Position numbers and translations under genes: made by a program
Source of the DNA: Anolis sagrei
Taxonomy: Eukaryota; Chordata; Lepidosauria; Squamata; Anolidae
DNA length: 64,000 nt
Assembly: GCF_037176765.1 (NCBI RefSeq)
Contig: NC_090026.1
Coordinates: 132,244,752 to 132,308,751, forward strand
Reading direction: 5' to 3'
Part shown: piece after piece, positions 32,701 through 46,600 of the stretch
Position numbering within the stretch: the stretch's first letter is position 1
How the letters are laid out: every line of letters begins with the position of its first letter
The notes under the pieces: generated by a model
The model's input: the letters and a program-made list of their open reading frames with translations, nothing else
What the model was told of the DNA's origin: nothing
Databases searched by the model: none

Positions 32701-35700
32701 CTGCTTCCTTGGAGACTAGGACGCAATGGAACAATGGCTTCAAACTACAAGAGAGGAGATTCCATCTGAACATTAGGAAGAACTTCCTGACTGTGAGAGC
32801 CGTTCAGCAGTGGAACTCTCTGCCCCGGAGTGTGGTGGAGGCTCCTTCTTTGGAAGCTTTTAAGCAGAGGCTGGATGGCCATTTGTCAGGGGTGCTTTGA
32901 ATGCAATATTCCTGCTTCTTAGCAGGGGGTTGGACTGGATGACCCATGAGGTCTCTTCCAACTCTTTGATTCTATGATTCTATGATTCTATGATTCAACA
33001 CCATGGCGTCAAGGTATTTTTTTGTCTCCTTAAAAGAAACCAACAGTTGCGGATCCCCTTATGTTCCATGATACCTTTGGGATGATGAAGCCTTCCAGTT
33101 CCACATCCCTCTTTGCCTTTCGAACAAGCCCAGAAGGGATAATATCAAGAACTCGCTGGGCTTCATGGGTGACTGCTTCTGTGTAGGGCATCTTGGGGCG
33201 GTCAGCCATGGCGGGTGGTCGCTCCTGCCCAATCACGGAGTCTATTTCCTCATGAACCTTTACTGGAAGAAGAATCAAAGGCAATGTGTTTCCATACATA
33301 TAGAAAAAAAGAGACCCAGCTTTGGTTAGCTTCCCATCCTTTTTTCAACTTGTCTGCACAGGATAGTGAGAGTCTGTTAATTCTCAGCCATCCCATGTGC
33401 TTTAAATGTGTCCTGGTTTCTCCCTTCTTCTCCTACCTTTCCTCTTTGTCCTTGGTTTACCCCACTTGCTTATTTATTTATTTGTCGTATCAGAACAACC
33501 AGTCTAACAGAACAAAGCAAACAAACAGAAAAATACACAACTTGTGAATTTGGTAGCTGGTTAAATGTCCTTTGACCAGTATCTGGCCACTTGGAGTGCT
33601 TCCAGTGTTGCTGCAAGAAGGTCCTCCATTGTGCATGTGGCAGGGCTCAGGTTGCATTGCAGCAGGTGGTCAGTGGTTTGTTCTTCTCCGCACTCGCATG
33701 TTGAGGATTCTCCTTTGTAGCCCCATTTCTGAAGGTTGGCTCTGCATCTCGTGGTGCCAGAGCGCAGTCTGTTCAGTGCCTTCCAAGTCGCCCAGTCTTC
33801 TGTGTGCCCAGGGGGGAGTCTCTCATTTGGTATCAGCCATTGGTTGAGGTGCTGGGTTTGAGCCTGCCACTTTTGGACTCTCGCTTGCTGGGGTGTTCCA
33901 GCGAGTGTCTCTGTAGATCTTAGAAAACTATGTCTAGATTTAAGTCGTTGGCGTGCTGGCTGATACCCAAACAGGGGATGAGCTGGAGATGTCTCTGCCT
34001 TGGTCCTTTCACTATTGGCTGCTACTTGGTGGTGCAATACCGGCTAAGCAGTGTAATTTCTCCAGTGGTGTAGGGCGCAGACACCCCGTGATAATGCGGC
34101 ATGTCTCATTAAGAGCCACATCCACTGTTTTAGTATGGTGTTCTGGCAGTGGCTGGTCATTTGTGTAGATGTTGAACATGGATGGAGCGAGCACGCTCCC
34201 CTGAGGCAGGACATTCTTCTGTTTCTGCCATCTGCTTCTCTGGCCCTGGAACTCAACAAAAAAGCTCCTGTTTTGGAGCAGGTTTCCTATGAGGCGGGTG
34301 AGGTGGTCGTCCTTTGTGATATGATACATTTTTCTCAGGAGGAGGCGGTGGTTCACAGGTGGTTCACAGTATCATAAGCTGCTGACAGGTCTATGAAGAC
34401 AGCTCCTGTGATCTGCTGCCTTTCAAAGCCATCTTCTATGTGCTGAGTCAGGTTCAGCACTTGCGATGTGCTACAAATTGACTTCAAATTGCAAATGCCC
34501 TTAATGAACTCTTACCCTTCCCAGTTGGCTCAACCAAAATCAAACTGCTGCAACCTCTGCTCAAGAATAAGGAATATGAGTTCAAGCAACAGTGTGTGGC
34601 GCAGCTGGCTGAGTGTCAGCTGCATTAAGATCACTCTGACCAAAAGGTCATGAGTTCGAAGCCAGCCCAGGTTGGAGTGGGTTTCCAATCAATTGTGTAG
34701 CCTGTTGTCGACCTTTGCAACCCGAAAGACAGTTGCATCTGTCAAGTAGGAAAATTAGGTACCACCTTAAAGTGTGGGGAGGCTAAATTAACTGATTTAT
34801 GAGGCCATAAAAAAGACTCCAGCAAAGCACTCCAGCAAAAAAAAGCAAGCAGGGAATGCGGAAGTACTTCATCAGTGTCGCAGATGAACGATGAAAGCAA
34901 CAGCTCCCCTGGCGGCCAGAAAAAGTTAAATAGCCTCTGTCTATGTCTGTATATGTTGTATGTCAAAATTGGCATTGAATGTTTGCCATATATGTGTACA
35001 CTGTAATCCGCCCTGAGTCCCCTGCGGGGTGAGAAGAAGGGCGGAATAAAGATGCTGTAAATAAAATAAATAAATAGATAATTTTAGATAGATAGAAACG
35101 GCAAAACATTTCTAATCATAGAATAAAATAGTGTTGGATGAACATGTGGTATATTGATAGCACCTGGGTATGACTGAATGTCGTAATGCAATACCTAAGG
35201 GGGTGTGGTAATGGCTGAGTCCTAACCATAGGAGAGTTATTGCAAAGAGGTTGCATCAGCCAGTGACCCTTACTGATCTATGAGCAGGTGGATATACAAG
35301 AAGCATGAAAAAATCCATCTTTCTTTCTCCTGTGTGACTCAGTGTGAATATCTGCTTATGTTGTATGTGATTATTAGATAAACTCTGATTGTTTGCAAAG
35401 ACAACCTGAAAGTGGACCTGTGAATCCTGTTTATACATTGTGTAAATATTGCAACGGTGAAGATTAAAACCTCCGGATATTTTGGATGAACACCTGAATC
35501 CATGAGTTTACTAAACAGGACTCTGCTGATAGATGCATGTTTATGCCATGAAAGAACTCTACTGTATTTTGCTTGCTTCTGGGACACTTGCAGCGGTTCA
35601 GGGAGATTGCCTGAATATCAAGCACAAAGTGGGTGCTAGAAACAATATCATACGAAAGCTGACTGGCACAACCTGGGGATTACAACCAGACACAGTGAAG

Positions 35701-38700
35701 ACATCTGCCCTTGCGCTACGCTACTCTGCTGCTGAGTATGCATGCCCAGTGTGGAACACATCTCACCACACTAAAACAGTGGATGTGGCTCTTAAAGAGA
35801 CATGCCGCATTATCATGGGGTGCGCCCTACACCACTGCAGAAATTACAATGTTTAGCCGGTATTGCACCACCTGACATCTGCCGGGAAGTAGCAGCCAAT
35901 AGTGAAAGGACCAAGGCAGAGACATCTCCAGCCCATCCCTCGTTTGGGCATCAGCCAGCATGTCAACGACTTAAATCAAGAAATAGTTTTCTAAGATCTA
36001 CAGAGACACCCAGCAAGCGAGAGTCCAAAAGTGGCAGGCTCAAACCCAGAACCTCAATCCATGGCTGATACCCAATGAGAGACTCCCCCTTGGGCACACA
36101 GAAGACGGGGCGACTTGGAAGGCGCTGAACAGACTGGGCTCTGGCACCACGAGATGCAGAGCCAACCTTAAGAAATGGGGCCACAAAGTGGAGTCCACAA
36201 CATGCAAGTGTGGAGAGGAGCAAACCACTGACCACCTGCTGCAATGCACCCTGAGCCCTGCCACATGCACAATGGAGGACCTTCTTGCAGCCACACCAGA
36301 GGCACCCCAAGGGGCCAGATACTGGTCAAAGGACATTTAATCAACTCCAAGTTTGCAAACTTTGTGGGTTTTTTTAACCTGTTTGTTTGTTTTGTTCTAT
36401 TAGAAATGTAATACAATGGTCTGGTTGCCCCTGACATGATAAATAAATAAATAAATAAAGGGAGATTGTGATTTGAAAACTATAAATCACTTCATGTATC
36501 AACATCCCATGACAAATAAGACACAATAGGTTCCCGGGCTGGCAAACCTGCCACTGCTGGGTGTTCCAGCAGGAGCATCAGGATGAACCTCAGGGTGGTG
36601 CTGGCGGTCTCCATCCCAGCAACAAACAGGTCATTAATGGTCATCATCAGATTCTCTGTTGTAAATTCAGTCTTGGGGTTGTTCTTCTCCTGTGAAGGGA
36701 AAGAGCAAGTGCAAAAGTTTTTTCACCAGCCAACAAGTACAGATGTAAGATCAGAACCAATCCTGGACTGGATGGGGAATTCTGGACATTGGTAGTAATG
36801 CTTCATGTCACTTGGGCATAATATCAACATCCTCCTGCTAAACGGAGGTCAGAATTCGATATCTTCCCAGATCATACCATGTGGTTCTCAGCATTCCTGA
36901 TTTTGACTACACAATCAAAAACATAAATAAAATATGTATAAACATAAATAAAATACGACAAACTGATCAGCTTTGATGTGGTATCTCTATTTACCATGGT
37001 CCCGGTAGCAGACACCATGGCACTCATCAACCAGAGGTTCCCAGAAGACATCATGGCTCTGTTTCACCATTGCCTCACCACCAGTTACTTTCAGTGGGAC
37101 AATGAATTCTACGAACAGAAAGATGGAGTAGCTATGGGGAGCCCTCTCAGCCCGGTCATAGCTAACTTCTACATGGAACACTTTGAAGAACAAGCCCTGG
37201 AGACAGCAACCAAAAAAGCCCACAATATGGTTCAGATATGTGGATGACACCTTCACCATTTGGAGCCATGGAGAAGAAGAAGTCAACAGGTTCCTGGACC
37301 ATCTTAACAGCATCCACCCAAACATCCAGTTCACCGTGGAAAAAGAAAATGAAGGAAGACTGCCTTTTCTAGATGTCCTAGTCATCCGCAAACCAGATCA
37401 ACAATTGGGTCACACCGTCTACAGAAAACCCACACACAAAGGTAGATATCTACATAAAACCTCCAACCATCACCCAAGTCAAAAAAGAAGCACCATCAAA
37501 GCCTTGGCAGACCGTGCAAAAAGAATCTGCGAAGCCCACCTCCTTCAAGAGGAACTGAACCACCTCAACTGGGCTCTCCAGGCCAAGGGAGACTCCACCT
37601 CAGACATCAGAAGAGCTGCAAGACCAAGAACAAGCCACGAGAGTCAAGATGAAGATCCACCCAGAGGAAAAGTGTTCCTGCCATACATCAAGGGAACCAC
37701 TGACTGCAGAGGGAAGCTGATGAGGAAACACAACATACAAACAATCTACAAACCCACCAAGAAAATCCAACCAATGCTACGTTCAGCAAAGGACAAGAGG
37801 GATCCTCTCACCTCTGCAGGAGTCTACCATTGTATACCATGCAGCTGTGGACACGTCTACATAGGGACTACCAAACGCAGAAATGCCCAAACACGCATCA
37901 AGGAACATGAAAGGCACTGCAGACTACTCCAACCAGAGAAGTCAGCCATAGCAGAGCACCTGATGAACCAGCCTGGACACAGCATATTATTTGAGAACAC
38001 AGAAATGCTGGACCACACCAACAACCACCATGTCAGACTACACAGAGAAGCCATTGAAATCCACAAGCATGTGGACAATTTCAACAGAAAGGAAGAGACC
38101 ATGAAAATGAACAAAATCTGGCTACCAGTATTAAAAAACTCTAAAATTACAACAGCAAAACAACAGAGAGGAAACAACCAGGCACAGATTAACACCTCCC
38201 AGCAAGAGATTTTCCCAGGCTCAGGCAGGCCTTCAAATGCTAATGAAGGTGATCAGCTGAAACATTCACACCTAACTGCAGCAGGGAAGAGCTCCTTGCC
38301 CCACCCCAGCCATTCCACAGATATATAAACCCATTGTCCTAATGGGTTTAACTACCTCTGAGGATGCTTGCCATAGATGCAGGCGAAACGTCAGGAGAAA
38401 TGCCTCTGGAACATGGCTCTATAGCCCGAAAAAACCCACAAGAACCTATAAATAAAATAGTCTTGATTTGTAGGCCTGTTTCTGGGGTTATGTGGGGTGC
38501 CAGTTCAAAGAACTGTTGGAGAACATTGTTGGAGAACACCCTCTCATGCTTCTTCCTGTTTTTATGACCCCCCCATCTCATTTGCATGCCCCATTCTCCA
38601 CGACACATGGGACTAAAGGCCATTCCCCATCTCCTTTGAGGTAGGAGAGTTAAAAGTTGTTGTTTCTTTGTTCTCAGTCTGTGTTAAAATGCCAACCTGT

Positions 38701-40606
38701 CGTATTTGTTTTTACCATTTTGCATGATGCTCTAGTTCAGTGGTTCTCAACCTGTGGGTCCCCAGGTGTTCTGGCCTACAAATCCCAGAAATCCCATCTA
38801 GTTTACCAGCTGTTTGGATTTCTGGGAGTTGAAGGCCAAAAACATCTGGAGACCCCAGGTTGAGAACCACTGCTCTAGTTGATTTGCATCCCTGTCTTAA
38901 ACATTCATCCAACACAGGGACTAAATCTGCTCCTCATTGGAGATCATAGAATCCTAGAGTTGGAAGAGACCTCATGGGCCATCCAGTCCAACCCCATTCT
39001 GCCAAGAATCAGGAAAATCGCATTCAAAGCACCCCCGACAGATGGCCATCCATCCTCTGTTTAAAAAGCCTCCAAAGAAGGAGCCTCCACCACACTCCGG
39101 GGCAGAGAGTTCCACTGCTGAACAGCTCTCACAGTCAGAAAGTTCTTCCTAATGTTTAGGCGGAATCCCCTTTCCTGAAGTTCGAAGCCATTGCTTCATT
39201 GCATACAAGTCTCCAGGGCAGCAGAAAACAAGCTTGCTCCCTCCTCCCTATGACTTCTTATCACATATTTATACATTGCTATCATGTCTCCTCTCAGTCT
39301 TCTTGTTGAGATTGACTTCACAATTCAGCAGCAAATCAGTTACACAACTTCAGTGCTTTCCAGTAGCTTCTTCCTGCACAGGATTTTCAGTCAACTGCTC
39401 CCACAGCCTGCAGTCACTCTGGAACTCTTTTACAGACACTTATTTATTTATTTATTTATTTGATGCACTTATTAACCGCCATTCTCAGCCCATAAGGGCG
39501 ACTCACTTGAGCACATGTCTGGCCATTCTCAGTTTTACAATTGTTTTCCCCTCCAGTCTAAATGACACTACAAACTTGCCACGGCACATGGTTATATCTT
39601 GTCTTAGCAGACAGGTTCCTTTAATAAATTACACAGAGCCTTCAGCAAACAGCATCACAGCACAAGGAGAGGAGTATACACTGTACATGACTTCCTTATA
39701 TACAATTCTATACAATTACACATAGCAATCTCTGATTGGTTCTCAACTCATTAACTTAACTCAGACCCAGGATTACATCATTCACAATCACCTGGACTAG
39801 GCCAGAACACATTCCCCAAATGAAGTTCTATATACAGTTAATGCATGACTCAGCATTTCCAATAGAAGCCCATTAGCAGTGCATGACTCAACTATATTAC
39901 ATTACAATACATTGTAAAACCTGACACTTCTCTTCTGAGATCTAACATCTGTGCCAGATGTTCCCAGTTTCCCTCCAAAAAGGAGGCGAACTCTCTGGTT
40001 GAGGCTCACCTGCTCCATTTTGAGGAGGAAAGCCTCTATGAAGTCCTGAGGAGCATCTGTGCCATCAAAAGTCCTCTCATGTTCCTCAATCTTCTGCATG
40101 ATAAAGTCCTGGATACCGAATGCTTCCTTGAACATGGTTTGATGTGGGCCAGGCAAGTGGTCCATGATCCAGGGGAAAATGTTGTAGAGCTGAAGGGGAA
40201 AGAGAAAGAGGGTGGCATCACCAGGCAACCAAGTCACATTTTCCTTCCACCCTGAGCATCCCTTATCCAGAACTCAGAAACCCCAAATAATACAAGATCC
40301 AACAATGTCCCAATGCTTCTAGAACATGGCCATATAACCCGAAAACCTACAACCATCCCAATGGTTGGCTGAGACCTTTGCTATCAGATGATTCAGTGTA
40401 ATGAAACCCAGTATACAATGACCACCAGGCTATGTGTATAAGCTGTCCATGAAACCTAGATTAGACATGGATCCCATATCTAAGATCGAGAATTGTTTTA
40501 ATCTGTTTTTACCTAAATATTAATTTAAGAGGTTATTTAATATTGTATGGAACATTGAACATCTGCCTTGTTTTGGAGTCCCCTTGGGGAGAGAGGGTGG
40601 GTTAGA

Positions 40607-40651
<45 letters not shown>

Positions 40652-43600
40652 CTATCATTATGTACATATCTATAAATACAAGCATTCCAAAATCTGGCAG
40701 AAAAAAATCCGACATATCAAACACATCTGGTCTCAAGCATTTTGGACAAGGGAGACTCAACCTGTAGTCATTTGGGTCTTGGGAAGATTACATACTTGGA
40801 ACCCAAATCTCAGAATCCTCTGCCCACCACAGATAGTCTAGCTGAGTCATTCTGGAAGCTGTTGTCTTTTCTGAGCTGCAGACTACAGCCCCACTCACAC
40901 TCCTGTTTAAAATCCAGATTATCTACTTTGAACTGGATTATATGGCAATGTAGACTCATATAATCCAGTTCAAAGCAGATAATCTGGATTATATGGCAAT
41001 GTAGATTCGGCCTCCATCTCCCAGTTCATAACTGTCTTTTGTCCCTTTGGTGTTTCCTTTCCAAGGTGGTCATCATGGTCCTCCTCTTCACCTGTCCTGC
41101 AAAGCTGCTTTCTATCCGGAAGGCGTTGGAGATGAAATGGAGGATCTGGAGGTACTCTTCATCTTCATAATTGAACCGTTCGCCCAGGAGGATGTGGCAG
41201 ATCACGTTCCCTGTGGCACAGTTGAAAATCCTGGATGGGCTCAAGGGTTTGCCTGTGTTGGGGGGCAGCAGAATTAGTGGGGTGGCAGAGACATGCCTCA
41301 ACCCAGTGTCACCAATGTACTGCCCAAAGCACCCCATCCCAGTACTCCCATGGCCGCTGTTGGCTTCTAGGCTAGGAAAGACTGAATGTACCCGGGGGTT
41401 TAGTCCAGATTTGAAAGAAGGACATGATTCTGAACCTGAACCAGAGAAGGGATGTCAAGATAGTCTAAGTTCTGGAAACCAAGTCTCGTAAGACAAGACT
41501 AAGGGAGCTGGGTCTCTTTAGCTTGGAAAAGAGAAGATAAATAGGTGTCATGGGAGCCATCTTTAAAGGTCTGAAGGGAAGTCATGGAGAAGATGGTACC
41601 CTCGTGTTTTCTGCTCCTGCAAACTGTTGCATCCCAGTTCAAGAAACAAGACCATAAGATTAAATCCACCACTCTGGACTGTAGGAAAAGCAATCCTTGT
41701 TTATTGATGAAAAATTGGTTACAAAAGAAAGGTAAATGCAGAGTAAAAAGCCACAGAAAAACACAGCAGTCAGTAGAATCTCTGAACTTGAGCAAAACTT
41801 CAAAAGCCACAAAACAATAACCAGGAGTCTGTTAGCCTTTTACTAACCATGAACTTGGAAACTACAAGCCTCTGGGATTACTGGCCATGGAACACAGGAA
41901 TTCTGCCAAGACCAGCCACAGTCCCGAACGTTGCTTGACCTAAAGAAGCACCCGGCAGGGATGCTCTTAAACCAAAGAAGCTATTCTTAGAAACGCCCCT
42001 TTACTTTTCTGTTTGGGCCTCTTTCTGCTGAAGACGCTGTGACCTTCGTACAGACTGGGAAACAAATCTATCTCTCACTATCTGTTCTCTTCGGACCTCA
42101 TTATCAAGCCCAGGTGGGGAGATATCACGGCTAACTTCCAAAACATTCTCTTCTAACTGCTGGGTTTCGTTTTCATTCCCACTGACCTCTGCATCAACAA
42201 CAGATTCCACACTGTCAGAGTCAGGGAGAGCTTGCTCAGTTTGAAAAACTATCAGAGAATCCTGTTCACACAGATCACAATCAGACTGAACCCCAACACA
42301 AACATTAAGACAAGAACCAATGAGTTCAAATTGCAAGACAGGAGACTGTACCTAAACATTGGGAAGAACTGCCCGATGGTAAAAGCTATCTGACGGTGGA
42401 ACAGAATCTCTTGAAGGGGGGTGGACTTTCCATCTTTGGAGATTTCTAAATGGAGGTTGGATGGGCATCCTTCAGGGATGCTTTATTCTGGTATTCCTGC
42501 ATTGCTGAAGGGGGGGGGTGCGATGTACACAAATACCCCATTCCAGGCATCCTCAAATTGCGGCCCTCCAGCTGTTTGGGCTTCCAACTCCCTGAAGCCC
42601 TAATGAGCTTGTTCAATTGTCAGGAATTCTGAGAGTTGAAGGCCCAAACAGCTGGAGGGCCGCAGTTGGAGGATGCCTGCTCCATTCTGTTCACAATAAG
42701 TACCAAAAGCTGTTTCCTAAATATGACTGGAGAACAAATGTTACTACTCACACCTTGTTGTGGTAAGTCATAGCAGGACCAAGTGTGTGTGTGTGTGTTG
42801 AAGAAAACTCTTATAGTGTTAATTATCATGTGCAGCTGGTAATGTAGGTCAACTAGCAAGCTTGAGCCACACCTGATGGTGTATAACTGTATGGGTTTTT
42901 GAATACAGTTCTGGAGAGCTTTAGGAGAGCTTTTTCTCTGAGGAGATCTATGCTCAAAGGCTCTGCTCTGGGGAGCAGTTTAGAGAAGCTACTCTGAAGG
43001 AGGCTATGGTGGAATTGATGAAGGCAAGATGAAAATACATAATACACATATTGGAAAATATATATTGGATGTAACCATATTAGAAATAGGAATTAGAAAA
43101 TATAAAGGATGTATGTGTCAGGATCCAGTTTCCGGAGCCTGGGCTTTGGCACCGAAAACTAGAGTCCTGACGCTTCACTCTGATAAGGACCGTGCAGCTG
43201 GTGGCCTTGGAGGAAGGCAGTTGCCTGGTGGCGGGAAGCTTTACGCGGGGGTTTTGGGTTCGGCAGGAATCTGCTCTTCAAATAAGTGGGTGTGTATATA
43301 AGGAGCTGCCAGCCATGGCCAGTCAATCTCGGCTTTTTCCATGTCCATGCATCCACCAGTAAAGTTCTTCGTTTGATAACGATGGAAGTCTCGTGTCATC
43401 ATTGAGCATGACTGTTGTGAGCTGACATTAAGCCGAGATTGACTGGCCACGGCTGGCAGCCCCTTATATACACACCTTATATACACATGTTGTGAGCTGA
43501 CATGTATGCATGCATGAACTTCACTTCACTTGGCTTCTTAAAAGCTGCAAAATTAGATGCCTCAAGAGAGGCTAGGGTCTAGGAAAGGAATGTCAAGAGA

Positions 43601-46600
43601 CCTCTGGCAAATTTCGAGAGACTCTTTCCATTTTGGTGCCACGTGAAGCTTATCATAAGATTAATGAGCTGGCCATCAAGAGGCTTCAGGAAGGACTTAT
43701 CTCAGGATGGAGGGAAGCGCTTGCTATCAGTGGCCTAGTAGAGACTCTGGCGCATGGTCCTCATTAATAGCAGCTCCTACGATAAAGATGCTTAAATGAA
43801 GATTGACAGGTGTTGAAGTTAAAATATGTAATTGAAGTCAATGTAAAAGTAGAATTTTGTGATGCACATTGTGATGCCTGTATGATGCATGCATATTATT
43901 TTAAAGGGTATATAAACCTAGGTGTTTCTTTGTTCGATACCCTGCCCCTGACTACCAGCAGGGTCCATATCCGGTTGGCACCAACCGAGAATAAACCGTG
44001 CTTTTGCAGACCTCAGGAACTCTCTTTGTCTCTTTTCCTGAAACCTTCTCCCTGCCATTTCAGAATAGCTATTTACTCAAGGTTTATTATTTTGCTCTCT
44101 CATTTGATTCAAGATGAAGATGCCTTATTCTATGTTTCTTACAAGGACTATGTAAGTTTGTTGAACTGTCTGATTTTTGTATGCAGCATTCAAAGTTAAT
44201 GTTTCATCTCTGCTATGAAGAGTAAAGGTTTTTCTGTTCATTTTTACTCTTGTCTGTGAATCTATTGCATTTGGACTTTGGGCACTGGGTAAAATCCGCT
44301 GCTGCACAACAACGCTTAGCTAGCCATGCATTGTCTACAAAGGCCAGGATGTGAGTTCTTCAAGAAGCAAATACAAAAGCAAAGTATGCGCACGCACCCT
44401 TAGTCTCCCTGAGCGCCTTCACCAAGTGCTGGGCCTCCTCCTGGGTCCGTTCCTCAATGCTTTTCTTCCCCATCCCAAAGTTCCTCAAGGTCATGAGGGA
44501 GAAGCGGCGGAGCTGGATCCAACGCTCACCGTTGGACATGAATAAGCCTGAAGGAGGCAACCAGAGAAGCTGAGTGAGCTCAGAGCTTAGCTCAGTAAAG
44601 ATAGACATGGATTGAACATTGCACATCATTTCTGGACATGTTGCCTTAGGACAGTGGTTCTCAACCTGTGGGTCCCCAGGTGTTTTGGCCTACAACTCCC
44701 AGAAATCCCAACCAGTTTACCAGCTGTTAGGATTTCTGGGAGTTGAAGGCCAAAACATCTGGGGACCCACAGGTTGAGAACCACTGCCTTAGGAGAATGT
44801 TACACGGCTTATGGGATGATTGGGGGCTTTCAAGGCCACAAAAGCAATGATCTGGTGTTGGATGTGGCCTACAGGCTGAACTACATGCCAACTTCTACTT
44901 TTGAGCAGGCAATAGCATGTTTACATGTCCCCAAGATTACTGGTCCTTCTTGGCTCCATTGTTGGTGGTTCACATGTCCCTGAGATACCTTCTTTTAAAA
45001 AGAAACAGCTTTCTTTGTGGAACATTTCAACAATGAAGCCAAAGGTGGGCAATGGCACCTAATGCCATTTCTGGTGGATTTGGGGCCAGTCAAATTCCTC
45101 CCCAGCATCATGAGCTGTATCAGACTGGTTCTCTCTTCTCCCAATGAATGGTGTCTCACTTGGTTGAAGGACCTTACCAAGTCCTCGGTTGACCTTATCT
45201 GCCGTTGGAAGGCTTCCCCGGTTGAGGAAATCATCTCCACTTTCCAGAAGGACTTTCTTCACCACATCGTAGCCATAGATGACAACCACCTGATCTCTGC
45301 CGAAATACACCATGAAGACAGGACCGTACTTGGCGCTCAGCTGCAAAGGGAGAGCAGATGGGAGGTGTTTCAGCACACTGTCAAATGAATGCAACCACTT
45401 CAACTGTAATGGTTCAGTGCTGTCGTTCAGTGAGCCTCCAGCACTTTTCGACATAGAGGAGTAAGGACTTTGTAAAACTATGTGTCCCGCAATTCCACAA
45501 TTCCACAGCATTGGGCAATAGCAGTTAAATTATTATTGCAAATAACCTGCTCCTATTTTTATCTCATTAGAACAGTGGTTCTCAACCTTCCCAATGCCGT
45601 GACCCCTTAATACAGTTCTTCATGTTGTGGTGACCCCCAACCATCACATTATTTTCGGTGCTGTTTCACAACTGTAATTTTGCTACTGTTGTGAATTGTA
45701 ATGCAAATATCTGATATGCAGGACATATCTTCATTCACCTGACCAAGTTTGGCACTATTTATTTATTTATTTATTTATTTGCTTTATTTCTATACCGCGT
45801 TTCTCAACCTAATTAGGCGACTCAATGCGGTTTACACAATTAATTACCACAACAATAACAATTAAAACACAGCATACACAATAGCAAACACACAACAATT
45901 ATACATAATGCCTCGATCACAAACAAGATCCAGTCTCATATCCTTATGCCGTTCCTATTTCAGTTTACCGTCATTCTGTGTTCAATTGCGCTGATTAGCC
46001 AAACGCTTGCTCAAAGAGCCAACTTTTGAGCTTCTTCCGAAACGCCAGCAGCGAAGGGGCCTGTCTGATGTCGTTTGGTAGGGCATTCCATAACCGAGGG
46101 GCCACCACCGAGAAGGCCCTGTCTCTCGTTCCCGCCAGCCGTGCCTGTGACGCAGGCGGAACCGAGAGCAGGGCCTCCCCGGACGATCTTAATCATAATA
46201 ACCAATATGCCCACATTTGAATACTGGTGGGGTTGGAAGGGGGATTGATTTTGTCATTTGGGAGTTATAGTTGCTGGGATTTATAGTTCACCAACACTCA
46301 AAGAGCATTCTGAACTCCACCAATGATGGAATTGAACCAAACTTGGCACACAGAACTCCCATGACCAACATATATATACTGGAATGATTTGGTTGGCATT
46401 GACTTTGAATTTGGGAGTTGTAGTTCACCTACATCCAGAGAGCACTGTGGATTCAAACAATGATGGATCTGAACCAAATTTGGCATGAATATTCCATATG
46501 CCCAAATGTGTCCACGGGTGGAGTTTGGGGAAAATAGACTTGACATTTGGGAGTTGTACTTACTGGGATTTATAGTTCACCTACAATCAAAGAGCATTCT

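Larger units (their letters stand above)
42745..44110 (+). repeat. Interspersed repeat (copy of 6690-6965), split by a solo LTR
   Basis: 42745-43015 and 44063-44110 are the two halves; see 6690-6965. Has (GT)n at 42786-42799. Confidence 0.65.

Noticed and set aside
34590-34680. tRNA-like sequence with A and B boxes
   Set aside because: Followed by a SINE body and L2-type tail and present again at 62936; it is a SINE head, not a tRNA gene. The cloverleaf is not complete.
42001-42336. 111-codon minus-strand frame ending in [10 protein letters not shown]
   Set aside because: Lies in an LTR-type insertion with its own poly(A) signal; treated as retroelement fossil, not as a host gene.
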